Of a stretch of DNA of 64,000 bases, positions 15,121 through 23,604 are shown in pieces. The notes under the pieces were generated by a model. It saw only the letters and a list, made by a program, of their open reading frames with translations. It was not told where the DNA came from and made no database searches. Source of the stretch: Chlamydiia bacterium (GTDB taxonomy: Bacteria; Chlamydiota; Chlamydiia; Chlamydiales; Simkaniaceae); the NCBI GenBank assembly GCA_022601645.1, contig JAJACH010000002.1, positions 1-64,000 of the forward strand, given 5' to 3'. Made by a program: the position numbers and the translations under genes. The first letter of the stretch is position 1; every line of letters starts with the position of its first letter.

Positions 15121-16407
15121 TTAATAGATATAGGGGATGAATTTGTAGGGTACTTTTTCTGTGTAGCGCTCCCAATCCTTCCCGTATTTTTTTGCGCACC
15201 GTGCTTTATCCCGGTGATAGCGGTGGGCAATCATGGTGATGAAAAAAGCTGGATAGAGATAGGGCAAAATGCCGCCAACTCCGCATGACAGCGCCCAGGA
15301 AAGAGCCATCGTCGAATCTGCTGTGTAGTGGATTTTACGCGCATAGCGGTACCACCCGTCGACTAAAAGTTTACTCCCGCTTTCCGTTTCGATGTATTTT
15401 GGGTTTTTGAGAGTTCCCCATGGGAGCTGTGGAAAAGTGCGTCTTTCTACGAACGTTCCACGCAGTTGCATTCTAAAGCGATTCTTTTGCGAGTTGGCTG
15501 TATCCCAAATGTAGTAAGCGATCAGTAAGAGGGCGAAAAGCGGCACCATAAAGTAGAGAGGAATTTGTGGGTTGTTCTGGAGAATGTAAAACGATTGAAA
15601 GCAGTAAACAAATGGCACGCCAACGTAGTTCCAGAAGATGAGCATCCAGCCAAATTTCTCGTAAAAGATGTCCCACGTTGTGGGGATGCACTCTTCTCCT
15701 TTCATGCATGCATTGGTGTAAAGTCCGTGAGCGAGAATCATAAATGCCATGGGAAGTGAGATACTTCCGGTCATCTCCATTTGTTTGGCTGCGGCAGAAA
15801 GGGTGAGGAAAAAGAGGAGAATCCATGGGACGCGGATTTCTGAAAACATTTTTAGGTCAACGCGTCCAATGCGTGGGTTGAGCATGGTCCCCATGAAAAA
15901 GTCGTAGATGCGGTTGCCGCTCGGGTCGGTTTCTGTATTGGTGATACGCCCGTAAATATTGAGCCAGAGAGTAAAGCAGTTTGCAAAGATCATGCCGATG
16001 GTGATCATCGAACCCATGTTCTCCCATAAGAGAGAGAGACGGAAGAGCCCTGTCCAGTGAAGTAGGAAGGCAACGGAAATGGTAACGTACCACGAGCCAA
16101 TGCCGTTACAAAGGTAAGAGCGTTGTCTGTTATTTTCAGAAGGAACGGGCAATCCTTTGACGGTGATCCCTGGCATGATGTAAGCGAGGAAGAATTGGTA
16201 CCCCACAAACCCAAAGTAAATCAGGGAAGCTTTCCAGCTAAGAGCGGCGCCAGTTTTTAAGAAGTGCAGCGTCTCTGTATTAGGCAGAAAAAGGGAACCT
16301 TGATAGTAGGTCAGTGAAAGCCACAGGTAGTAAACCAGGGCGTGAGACATTAAAATAATACATACGTTGCCAATCGGCCCCCCAAATTCATAACTTTTCT
16401 TTTGCAT
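15121..16407 (-). CDS. eukaryote-type sterol reductase, ERG4/ERG24 family (428 aa)
   Basis: Predicted NADPH-dependent sterol C-24(28), C-14 or C-7 double-bond reductase, integral in the membrane with about ten hydrophobic segments. The C-terminal signature is very clear: LLVDGWYRYARKIHYTADS, then PYLYPAFFITMIAHR, and the end YGKDWERYTEKVPYKFIPYIY, which is the ERG4/ERG24 terminal pattern. Mid-protein NPRIGRVDLKMFSEIR is also typical. Start chosen at 16407 with GGAG 6 bases upstream. Bacteria rarely have this family; Coxiella and amoeba-associated bacteria are known examples. No sterol synthesis genes are nearby, so host sterol modification is the likely role. Which double bond is reduced cannot be read from sequence alone. 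Confidence 0.9.
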   Translation of the reverse strand: MQKKSYEFGGPIGNVCIILMSHALVYYLWLSLTYYQGSLFLPNTETLHFLKTGAALSWKASLIYFGFVGYQFFLAYIMPGITVKGLPVPSENNRQRSYLCNGIGSWYVTISVAFLLHWTGLFRLSLLWENMGSMITIGMIFANCFTLWLNIYGRITNTETDPSGNRIYDFFMGTMLNPRIGRVDLKMFSEIRVPWILLFFLTLSAAAKQMEMTGSISLPMAFMILAHGLYTNACMKGEECIPTTWDIFYEKFGWMLIFWNYVGVPFVYCFQSFYILQNNPQIPLYFMVPLFALLLIAYYIWDTANSQKNRFRMQLRGTFVERRTFPQLPWGTLKNPKYIETESGSKLLVDGWYRYARKIHYTADSTMALSWALSCGVGGILPYLYPAFFITMIAHRYHRDKARCAKKYGKDWERYTEKVPYKFIPYIY

Positions 16408-16482
16408 ATACGCTCCAAATTGCAGCTTAGAGTAGAAAAGTAAATATTTTTCTTCAAAGAAGAATTGCGTTTATATTTTGAG

Positions 16483-16511
16483 TTGACGAAATCCACCTTT
16501 TGAGTTACCCT
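16483..16511 (+). promoter_or_regulatory. candidate sigma-70-type promoter for rplU
   Basis: TTGACG at 16483-16488 and TACCCT at 16506-16511 are separated by 17 bases. The -10 is poor, and there is almost no leader before the rplU ATG at 16520, which also lacks a Shine-Dalgarno sequence. Low confidence. Confidence 0.3.
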
Positions 16512-16519
16512 TTTTTGCC

Positions 16520-16861
16520 ATGGAAGCGATCATAGAAACAGGAAATCAACAGTTCCGCGTAAAGAAAGGCGACGTCATTGACATCGAACTTATCGAAGCG
16601 GGCAAAAGTGGATCAGTAGATTTTAAAAATGTTCTACTCATCAACGACGGTAAGGCAATCCAAGTTGGAGCGCCTCACGTAAGTGGATACGCCGTCAAAG
16701 GTAAACTTGTCGAAGAAGTTGCAGGACCAAAGGTCGTCAACTTCAAGTACAAGCGCCGGAAAAATTACCGCCGCACCGTTGGCCACAGACAGAAGTATTC
16801 ACGTGTAAAAATTACAAGTATTTCGAAACCAAAGGCTAAGAAAGAAGAAGATGGCGCATAA
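16520..16861 (+). CDS. rplU: 50S ribosomal protein L21 (113 aa)
   Basis: Large-subunit protein binding 23S rRNA. The start [23 protein letters not shown] and the end [27 protein letters not shown] are canonical L21, with a short lysine-rich C-terminal extension ([11 protein letters not shown]). It overlaps rpmA by 11 bases; the rplU-rpmA-obg order is conserved across bacteria. Confidence 0.97.
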   Translation: MEAIIETGNQQFRVKKGDVIDIELIEAGKSGSVDFKNVLLINDGKAIQVGAPHVSGYAVKGKLVEEVAGPKVVNFKYKRRKNYRRTVGHRQKYSRVKITSISKPKAKKEEDGA

Positions 16862-17108
16862 GAAAGGACAAGGATCTAGCCGGAATGGACGCGATTCAAA
16901 CGCTCAACGCCTTGGCGTTAAGACGGGAGATGGTCAATTTGTGTCAGCAGGATCAATTTTGGTTCGTCAGCGAGGCACTAAATGTCACCCAGCCAAAAAC
17001 GTGGGTCGTGGAAAAGACGACACGCTTTTTGCGCTTAAAGATGGTGTTGTCTCGTTCAACACATCAAAAGTGAGAACCACGGTTTCGGTTCTCCCAGCAG
17101 CTAGATAA
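16851..17108 (+). CDS. rpmA: 50S ribosomal protein L27 (85 aa)
   Basis: Ribosomal protein near the peptidyl transferase centre. [24 protein letters not shown] is the classic L27 N-terminus without a cleaved leader, followed by [29 protein letters not shown]. Its start lies inside the end of rplU, so coupling is likely. Three bases separate it from obg. Confidence 0.97.
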   Translation: MAHKKGQGSSRNGRDSNAQRLGVKTGDGQFVSAGSILVRQRGTKCHPAKNVGRGKDDTLFALKDGVVSFNTSKVRTTVSVLPAAR

Positions 17109-17111
17109 GTT

Positions 17112-18077
17112 ATGTTTACCGACACGGTCAGAGTTAAGTTTTTTGCTGGCCGTGGTGGCAATGGCGTCGTTGCTTGGCGACGGGAAAAGTACATCCCAAA
17201 AGGCGGCCCGTGCGGAGGCAATGGCGGCCCTGGTGGATCGATCATCTTAGAAGCCGACCCCCAAATTTCAGCGCTTGATTTTTTTCGCAATCGCCGTCAG
17301 ATACGCGGCGTTAATGGCAAAGCCGGTGGAACGAATCGCCGTCAAGGCGCAAAAGGCAAAGACCTTATCTTGAAAGTCCCCTGCGGTACACTTATCAAAG
17401 AAAATGACATCCTTTTGCAAGACCTTACAAAACCAGGCGCCCGCTTTGTGGCAAGCACCGGTGGAAAAGGTGGAATCGGCAACTTCTTTTTCAAGACGCC
17501 CACAAATCAAGCACCCAACAAATGCACACCAGGAAAAGAGGGCGATGAACGCGACCTTTCCTTAGAGCTCAAACTCATTGCAGATGTGGGCTTTTTAGGC
17601 CTGCCAAATGCAGGAAAATCCACCCTCTTATCAACACTTGCAAACATCCAACTCAAAACAGGCGCTTACCCGTTCACCACTTTACACCCCAACCTCTCAA
17701 CCATCGAATTTGAGGACTACTCGCGCCTGACTCTCGCTGATATTCCAGGTATCATCGAAGATGCTCACAAAAATAAGGGCCTTGGCCTAGAATTTTTAAA
17801 GCACATTGAAAGAACGCGCTGCTTACTTTACATCCTTGATGCAACTGACGAACCCCTTCAAGCATTTGAAACCCTTCAAAACGAACTTAAATCCTATTCT
17901 CCTGCCATCTTAGAAAAACCCTACCTTGTGATCTTAAACAAAACAGATCTCCCCCACGCTGAATTCCCCTTTGAAAATGCTCTGCATTTATCTGCCTTAA
18001 CAGGTGACGGGACTAAACAACTTCTTGACAAACTCCATCGACTGACACAAAATGTCAGCGATGAAAAGATTATTTGA
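17112..18077 (+). CDS. obg: Obg family GTPase (321 aa)
   Basis: Ribosome-associated GTPase involved in large-subunit assembly. The glycine-rich Obg domain occupies about residues 1-156 (FFAGRGGNGVVAWRREKYIPKGGP, GGNGGPGG). G motifs: GLPNAGKSTLL (G1), TTLHPN (switch I), DIPGIIEDAHKNKGLGLEFLKHIERT (G3), LNKTD (G4) and SALTGDG (G5). It stops soon after G5 and therefore lacks the variable C-terminal OCT domain, as in other short chlamydial forms. Its 3' end overlaps the start of the sugar transferase gene. Confidence 0.95.
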   Translation: MFTDTVRVKFFAGRGGNGVVAWRREKYIPKGGPCGGNGGPGGSIILEADPQISALDFFRNRRQIRGVNGKAGGTNRRQGAKGKDLILKVPCGTLIKENDILLQDLTKPGARFVASTGGKGGIGNFFFKTPTNQAPNKCTPGKEGDERDLSLELKLIADVGFLGLPNAGKSTLLSTLANIQLKTGAYPFTTLHPNLSTIEFEDYSRLTLADIPGIIEDAHKNKGLGLEFLKHIERTRCLLYILDATDEPLQAFETLQNELKSYSPAILEKPYLVILNKTDLPHAEFPFENALHLSALTGDGTKQLLDKLHRLTQNVSDEKII

Positions 18078-18663
18078 TATTCTCTTTGCTTCTCTCGTCC
18101 TCATCCTTCTCTCCCCACTCTACCTACTGATCGCCCTGATTATCAAATTCACCTCACCCGGCCCTGTCTTTTATGTCGCACCGCGTATTGGAAAAAACCT
18201 CAAAACCATTCAATGCCTTAAATTCCGCTCGATGTATGTTGATGCGGAGGAAAAGCTCGAAAACCTTCTAGCTTCCAATCCCCTCTTGCGTATCGAATGG
18301 GACACCTATTGGAAACTCAAAAAAGACCCCCGCATCACGGCTATTGGAAAGTTTTTGCGAAAAACTTCACTTGATGAACTCCCCCAATTTTTCAACGTCC
18401 TCCTAGGCGACCTATCCGTTGTGGGTCCACGACCCGCCTTGCCCGAACAAGTGCGCGATTTCTATCGAGAAAAGGCACCGTTTATTCTCTCAGTACGCCC
18501 GGGAATTACTGGCCCGTGGCAAACATCTGGGCGTAATTCCCTCACCTTTGAAGAGCGCATTTCACTCGAGGAAGAATATGCAAAGAAAAACTCTTTTTTC
18601 AGGGACATCTTTTTTATCCTCAAAACGATCCCGCTCGTCCTCTTTCCCCGAAATACCTACTGA
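18061..18663 (+). CDS. undecaprenyl-phosphate sugar-1-phosphate transferase, WcaJ/PssA-type (200 aa)
   Basis: Initiating monotopic phosphoglycosyl transferase that loads a sugar-1-phosphate on a polyprenyl carrier for a surface glycan. The N-terminal re-entrant helix MKRLFDILFASLVLILLSPL, then PVFYVAPRIGKN, LKFRSMYVDAE, LRKTSLDELPQFFNVLLGDLSVVGPRP and GITGPWQTSGRN are all family signatures; Asp-Glu in SLDELPQ is the catalytic dyad. An in-frame ATG also exists at 18052; both starts lie within the obg gene and neither has a clear ribosome site. No polymerase or flippase is adjacent, so the glycan product is unknown. Confidence 0.9.
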   Translation: MKRLFDILFASLVLILLSPLYLLIALIIKFTSPGPVFYVAPRIGKNLKTIQCLKFRSMYVDAEEKLENLLASNPLLRIEWDTYWKLKKDPRITAIGKFLRKTSLDELPQFFNVLLGDLSVVGPRPALPEQVRDFYREKAPFILSVRPGITGPWQTSGRNSLTFEERISLEEEYAKKNSFFRDIFFILKTIPLVLFPRNTY

Positions 18664-19292
18664 GTTCTTAAAAGCCAGAAATTTTCACGCGTGTCAATAA
18701 TGAGATTATTTTCTTTTGCAAACGTTTCCACTGCTAGTCTAATCGTTGGCCATGACCAATCATCACCACAAATGATCCCATGCTCTTGAACGAATGGATA
18801 CCAAACTGAGAGGTCTTCATAAACAGCTTCTGTAGTGTGCTCCCCATCGATGTAAATCAGATCTGGCTTTATGTTCAGACATTTTGCCGCCTCAGTGCTG
18901 CGCATACGACACGGGATAACAGTGTCAGTAAGGTCCCAATGCACCATATTAGAGAGAAATAATTGGTACACATGGTCTAAACAGCTCTGGTGATGACACT
19001 GTCCTGGTTGCTGGGTAGAACTCCCAAGCCATGTATCAACAGCATAGAGCGTCCCACCAGTTGTCTTTAGCATTTCCCCCATGTGCTTGGTAGAGCCCCC
19101 TCCAATCCAACTTCCCACTTCAAGAGCCACTTTAATATCAAAATAGGTAAAAAGCGCTTCGATAGGATGCGCATTTTCATAATAGCTAAAAGGACACTCT
19201 GGCAAGAGTTTTAAGGACTCATAAGGTTCTAGCATCTTTGCATTTAAAGACAAAGAAAAGATCAGAAGACAAGTGATAAAGATTTTTTTCAT
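18657..19292 (-). CDS. exported class I SAM methyltransferase-like protein, Methyltransf_24 type (211 aa)
   Basis: The N-terminus MKKIFITCLLIFSLSLNAK is a Sec signal peptide with cleavage likely after NA. The mature part has a Rossmann methyltransferase pattern: VALEVGSWIGGGSTKHM (motif I, ExGxxxGxST), LYAVDTWLGS (motif II), DLIYIDGEHTTEAVYEDLSVWYP (post-motif, DGxHxYE-like) and GIICGDDWSWP. This resembles the cephalosporin-hydroxylase/TylF-like methyltransferases that modify sugars. An exported SAM-dependent enzyme is odd because SAM is not expected in the periplasm; it may act in the host. It converges on the sugar transferase gene (7-base overlap). Confidence 0.75.
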   Translation of the reverse strand: MKKIFITCLLIFSLSLNAKMLEPYESLKLLPECPFSYYENAHPIEALFTYFDIKVALEVGSWIGGGSTKHMGEMLKTTGGTLYAVDTWLGSSTQQPGQCHHQSCLDHVYQLFLSNMVHWDLTDTVIPCRMRSTEAAKCLNIKPDLIYIDGEHTTEAVYEDLSVWYPFVQEHGIICGDDWSWPTIRLAVETFAKENNLIIDTRENFWLLRTQ

Positions 19293-19306
19293 GGAATTCC
19301 TATTGT

Positions 19307-20155
19307 TTACTGAGCTTGCTCTAACTGCTGGGTTTCTGGGGTAAGTACAAAACCCATTTCCTCAAAGTAGTTGATGTTATCCTGAACATACTGTGGATAG
19401 GTTTCATCAATTGCTTCAACAGAACATGTCAAACGCATTGTTTCATATTGGCGTCTTTTTTCCTCCCGAAGTTCTGGTGTATCCATTTCAGCATGAGCAA
19501 AAGAACCAATCTTTGATAGACACTTTTCAAGGCCCCCTTGCCAGGTGAAATGCCACCCTCTTGCGACTGATGGTACGATTTCTCGCATGCTACGCATTCC
19601 CTGCATGCTCATTTTTGTAAGCTCTTTATAAGTCGTTCCAACAGTGCAGCGCATAGGTGCTCCTGGAACAGAGTTTAAAAAATTCGAGTGGTATTCATGA
19701 GTGACACCCACAAAGGGGTAAATCCCCTCTTCTAAGTGCTGTTTAATTGAGCACAAGCCTTCGCGACTGGTGAGCTCATCCACATCTGATAGAAGAATAA
19801 TATCATCGTCTTGACAATTTTTCAGTCCGCGTACAATTGCATCTCGATGATAAAACTCGCGGACCCAAGCACTTGCCGACCTATCATAAAATGGTTCTAC
19901 TACCACATGGATAATTTTATGGGCAAATTCCTCAAAAAGGTGCGCATTTTGCTGATAGTAAAGCGGTTTATACGCTCCACGAAACGTCTCTTCACCTTCA
20001 ACTAAAACAAAAAAATCCACCTCAGGATCCATCTCGTGCAATCTTAAGTCCAAAATCTCAAGTTCGTTGTAGAAAATAAAACAATCATAGACCAAAGGTT
20101 TCCCAAGAAGGCATTGAGCAACAAATACACACAGTAAACATAGTCTCAAGCACAT
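19307..20155 (-). CDS. GT17-family glycosyltransferase with signal peptide (about 282 aa)
   Basis: Relative of beta-1,4-mannosyl-glycoprotein N-acetylglucosaminyltransferase (MGAT3-like, GT17). Diagnostic segments: YDCFIFYNELEILDLRLHEM, FFVLVEGEETFRGAYKPL, DDIILLSDVDELTSRE (DxD) and ARGWHFTWQGGLEKCLSKI. The N-terminus MCLRLCLLCVFVAQCLLGK is a signal peptide, so the enzyme is exported. The ATG at 20155 is 8 bases after AAGGAG and is preferred over a GTG at 20164. A second GT17 gene lies at 28079-28924. GT17 is mainly eukaryotic with scattered bacterial members; secretion to act on glycoproteins or surface glycans is inference. Confidence 0.85.
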   Translation of the reverse strand: MCLRLCLLCVFVAQCLLGKPLVYDCFIFYNELEILDLRLHEMDPEVDFFVLVEGEETFRGAYKPLYYQQNAHLFEEFAHKIIHVVVEPFYDRSASAWVREFYHRDAIVRGLKNCQDDDIILLSDVDELTSREGLCSIKQHLEEGIYPFVGVTHEYHSNFLNSVPGAPMRCTVGTTYKELTKMSMQGMRSMREIVPSVARGWHFTWQGGLEKCLSKIGSFAHAEMDTPELREEKRRQYETMRLTCSVEAIDETYPQYVQDNINYFEEMGFVLTPETQQLEQAQ

Positions 20156-20284
20156 GGCGTCCACTCCTTAAGAATTTTTCTCGGCTACTTTAGGAGAATC
20201 AATGGCAAGATGCAACTGAAAAAATTAGAAGTTTTTTTTAAATTTTGATAGGTTGGAATGCTAATCAAAATATAGGATGCATGT

Positions 20285-21853
20285 ATGAAGTGGTCTCTTA
20301 TCGCAAGTCTATTCGCCTTCTTAGGGCCGCTAGCAGCTGATCCCGTATACCATGCCAAACAAATTGAAAAAGTCAAAACAACCGAGCACTGCTTAGAAGC
20401 TTTTGCTAGCTTAGTAAATGAACCTAACGCTCTTTTACAGGAAATTCAGACATGGAAAGAGCAAGGTGGCGATCTACGTGTTGTCTCATGGAGTCTCTAC
20501 CCTAAACTTTGTAAAGCTTACGTCCCGCGGAATCCAGGAAATTTTTCACCAGAGAACCACATCGATGCCTACGCCTTCTTTACAGCGATAAAAGATGCAA
20601 AACAAATTCCGTTTGTAGAAGAAGATCACGATCCGCATTATACCTTCACCCAGGTCTATAGTGAGAGTGAGGACGATGTATTGAATGAACACAATACATA
20701 TTATATGCTTGAAGATGGCCATAAAAAAGCCTTACAACGACTGATAAACTCTCTAGAAAATCCGATTACAAATAGCATGAAATCGCCTTGGAGAATCGTG
20801 AATGTGCGTCTTTTAGATCAACAAGTTGCGTCTAAAAATACGTCTTTTCCAGAAGGTGTAAAGCAATTAATCATCGATGAAAGAGGAAATTATAAGATTC
20901 AAGAGGCAAGCCATGATGTACGAGGATTTCACGTAGAATGTACAATTGTCCCTGCCTTTGTCACAAATCGCAACCTCGTTTGCGCGGGATTAAATGCTCT
21001 AGTCCCTATCCTCCCATGGAAAGCACCCTACAAGAGTCAGCATCCCACTTATACATTCCCCGAAACACAAGCCATCAATGTTGGAGGAGGTCCTAATTGG
21101 CAAGCCCCACTTTTTATCAATTTAGAAGAAGTGAAAAGTAAGGTAAATCCACATTCGTTTTTACACTATCCAAATGCCCGTTTTCCATGCAAAAATTCCT
21201 CCATAAAACTCGTCTATTCATCCCATGCTTTAGAGCATTTAAACACACCTACAGTCTACCGGATTTTTGCAGAAGCCTCGCGTGTACTCATGCAAGGGGG
21301 CAGTTTTGTGATCAAAGTTCCTGACTACGACCGTTGCTTAGCGTGCTGGAGAAACAAAGATAACTCGTTTTTTGGGCCTGGTTGGAACATCGAAAGTGTG
21401 ACTCCTCTTTGGCCAAGGAAAGGGCTCTCCGATTGTTTAGATCAAAGAGCCTCTATGATCTTCTGCTCTTTTTTCAATAACTCTTATGGGAATCCATTTG
21501 ACAGTTCTAAAAGAGGCAATACAAAGGATGCCTATTTTGGACCAGCTGTAATTGATGTCCCAACCCTTCGAAACCTGATTAGTACCGGAACACCCTCGGA
21601 AGTGGCTTTAAAGCTTAGAAATGCAATCAAAAAAGAAAGTTCGTTAGTAGATAATGGACAACGCCTTTACCCCACTATCCATTATTGTCATCAGAGTGCT
21701 TGGAGTCGAGATGAGCTAAGAGATCTACTTGATGTTTTCGGCTTTGATGTAGTCACCTTTGATCCAGAAAAAACAGCGGTACAATTCGTCTCAGTTCCTG
21801 GCATTAGAGAAATGTATAATATCAGTATGTACTGTTGGGCAGTCAAAAGATAA
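20285..21853 (+). CDS. exported two-domain protein: degenerate dioxygenase-like region plus SAM methyltransferase (522 aa)
   Basis: Signal peptide MKWSLIASLFAFLGPLAADP. The C-terminal third is a class I methyltransferase domain: AINVGGGPNWQAPLFINLEE (motif I), LVYSSHALEHLNTPTVYRIFAEASRVLMQGGSFVIKVPDYD (motifs IV-VI, split here at YDR). The N-terminal half aligns with the neighbouring gene at 21866-23521 (VLPF-like IPFVEEDHD/IPFIEEDYD, YYMLED/RYFMLED, SPWRIVNVR/NPWRVLTVR, ALVPILPW/ACYPLLPW) but has lost the stretch carrying the HxD and distal His iron ligands. It is therefore a paralog with a dead dioxygenase half and a kept methyltransferase half. Substrate unknown. Confidence 0.72.
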   Translation: MKWSLIASLFAFLGPLAADPVYHAKQIEKVKTTEHCLEAFASLVNEPNALLQEIQTWKEQGGDLRVVSWSLYPKLCKAYVPRNPGNFSPENHIDAYAFFTAIKDAKQIPFVEEDHDPHYTFTQVYSESEDDVLNEHNTYYMLEDGHKKALQRLINSLENPITNSMKSPWRIVNVRLLDQQVASKNTSFPEGVKQLIIDERGNYKIQEASHDVRGFHVECTIVPAFVTNRNLVCAGLNALVPILPWKAPYKSQHPTYTFPETQAINVGGGPNWQAPLFINLEEVKSKVNPHSFLHYPNARFPCKNSSIKLVYSSHALEHLNTPTVYRIFAEASRVLMQGGSFVIKVPDYDRCLACWRNKDNSFFGPGWNIESVTPLWPRKGLSDCLDQRASMIFCSFFNNSYGNPFDSSKRGNTKDAYFGPAVIDVPTLRNLISTGTPSEVALKLRNAIKKESSLVDNGQRLYPTIHYCHQSAWSRDELRDLLDVFGFDVVTFDPEKTAVQFVSVPGIREMYNISMYCWAVKR

Positions 21854-21865
21854 GAGGTCTCCCTC

Positions 21866-23521
21866 CTATTTCTTCTTTGCCCAAATATAAAGGCTTTGGC
21901 TGTGAAGATCATTAATGCCCGGGATATCTACAAACTGATCTGCGATCTCTTTTCGTTCTGTTGAGACTACCTCAAAATCAAAAGAACGCATCAGATCTAC
22001 GAACTCTTGCTCACTCCAAGCACTCTCAGACACAAAACAACAGCCTGGTTTGTCATAAACAGCCTCTCTCAACTGTTTTGCAATCTCAAAAGGCGAATTA
22101 AGTACCAATACTTCCTGTAAAAACGGTAGATCAAAATCATCAATCCCTTTGTAACCCCCTTCATCTCCGATAAAGGAACAAAAGAGCGAGGCTGCCTTGT
22201 GCGCAATACACTTGCATACATTTCTGCCATGCCAAGGAAGAATACGCTCTCCCAAATCCCAAAAAACATCAAAATACGCCTCATCACCACCTCTCAAGTG
22301 GCTTAGAATTTGACCAAAATCGGGAATCTTGATGACAACATCTCCCCCAGGCTTAAGCGTTCTGTGCATTTCTGATAGGAGGCGATAAACCGTTGGAAGA
22401 TTACACTGATTTAAGAGATGAGGAACATACACTGTGTTGATCACATTCTCTTCTAAGGGGAAACGCATATTTGGATAAAACCCACTCTTTAAAAAAAGCC
22501 ATTCAGGATGCTTTGAAGTATGACTTCCGCCCAAAATCAACCCTGATTCTGGGGGCTTGCCCAGCGTGTTTTTCTCCTCCGTCGTAAGTTCCCACGGCAA
22601 TAACGGATAACACGCATTTTGCCCCGCAACGCGCACCGTCATATCATTCATGATGGAAGGAGAGTAAGTGATTTCAACAATCTGTCGCGTTTTACTAAGA
22701 GGTGCAACCCCTCTGTGAATGAGCTCATTGTTATTAAACATCAACCATGTCCCCGGATCTCCTTCAATACCAATAATATCATCCTCTTTAGTTTTGATTT
22801 CCGTCGTCCCAACAGCTTCAGATGCCCCTAAAGGATAGATCATGAGTTTCAACGCACTTCGAGGTAAACCATCTGTATGCCAAGCGTTCGGCCCCCACTC
22901 CAGGTTTCCAGGAGGTGTTTCCCATGCACGTACAGTCAACACTCTCCAGGGATTCCCCAAATACTCCATGATAGGCAACTCCAAAGCTTTTAACACCTTT
23001 GCAATCACCTTTTTCTGCGTATCTTCTAACATGAAATAACGATTAATCGTATTCAACTTCCCCCCTGATTTCAAGCCAGATGAATGATGAAATATCTTAT
23101 CGTAATCTTCCTCAATAAAAGGAATAGTCTTTGCAACAGACAGAGCTTCAACCAATTGATCATTGAGATCTTTATCCAAGACGCCCTGTACATATTGATT
23201 TTTTCTATACTCTAAGCGACTATGAATGTTTAATGGTTTGTTATAAGCGATTACAAATGGCTCAAACATCTTCCATAAGCCTATAAAAAAAGAGGGATTG
23301 TTTAGGTGAACAAATTTCACAGTAGCATTAAATCGGTCACACGCTAATTCGAAAGACGGTAATTTATCTTGTGGGACATCTAAGCGTCTTTCCTCTAATA
23401 TCTGGGACAAAATCGCAATGCAGCTGTCTCTATCCTTAATCTGTTTTATTCTGTCGCGATCATCAATCACATTCGCGTGAAGAACCTGAACAACGCCGAG
23501 CAAGAATAGCCATTTATGCAT
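21866..23521 (-). CDS. exported 2OG-Fe(II) dioxygenase-like / SAM methyltransferase fusion (551 aa)
   Basis: Signal peptide MHKWLFLLGVVQVLHANV; the ATG at 23521 follows AAGGGAG by 5 bases and is preferred over GTG at 23527. The middle (about residues 195-285) has a PhyH-like iron/2-oxoglutarate pattern: NAWHTDGLPRSAL (H215, D217), then MFNNNELIHRGVAPLSKTRQIVEIT (H269 and the 2OG-binding R279; split here). The C-terminal part is methyltransferase-like (SGLILGGSHTSKHPEWLFL, LPTVYRLLSEMHRTLKPGG, VVIKIPDFG). It is paralogous over its whole length to the convergent neighbour. Domain assignment comes from motif spacing only. Confidence 0.7.
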   Translation of the reverse strand: MHKWLFLLGVVQVLHANVIDDRDRIKQIKDRDSCIAILSQILEERRLDVPQDKLPSFELACDRFNATVKFVHLNNPSFFIGLWKMFEPFVIAYNKPLNIHSRLEYRKNQYVQGVLDKDLNDQLVEALSVAKTIPFIEEDYDKIFHHSSGLKSGGKLNTINRYFMLEDTQKKVIAKVLKALELPIMEYLGNPWRVLTVRAWETPPGNLEWGPNAWHTDGLPRSALKLMIYPLGASEAVGTTEIKTKEDDIIGIEGDPGTWLMFNNNELIHRGVAPLSKTRQIVEITYSPSIMNDMTVRVAGQNACYPLLPWELTTEEKNTLGKPPESGLILGGSHTSKHPEWLFLKSGFYPNMRFPLEENVINTVYVPHLLNQCNLPTVYRLLSEMHRTLKPGGDVVIKIPDFGQILSHLRGGDEAYFDVFWDLGERILPWHGRNVCKCIAHKAASLFCSFIGDEGGYKGIDDFDLPFLQEVLVLNSPFEIAKQLREAVYDKPGCCFVSESAWSEQEFVDLMRSFDFEVVSTERKEIADQFVDIPGINDLHSQSLYIWAKKK

Positions 23522-23604
23522 GCACACTCCCTTGTAGAAAGGCCAAGCATCATTTATTCACACGAATTTTATCAAGAAAAACCTATCTCTGCTATACTGC
23601 TCAC

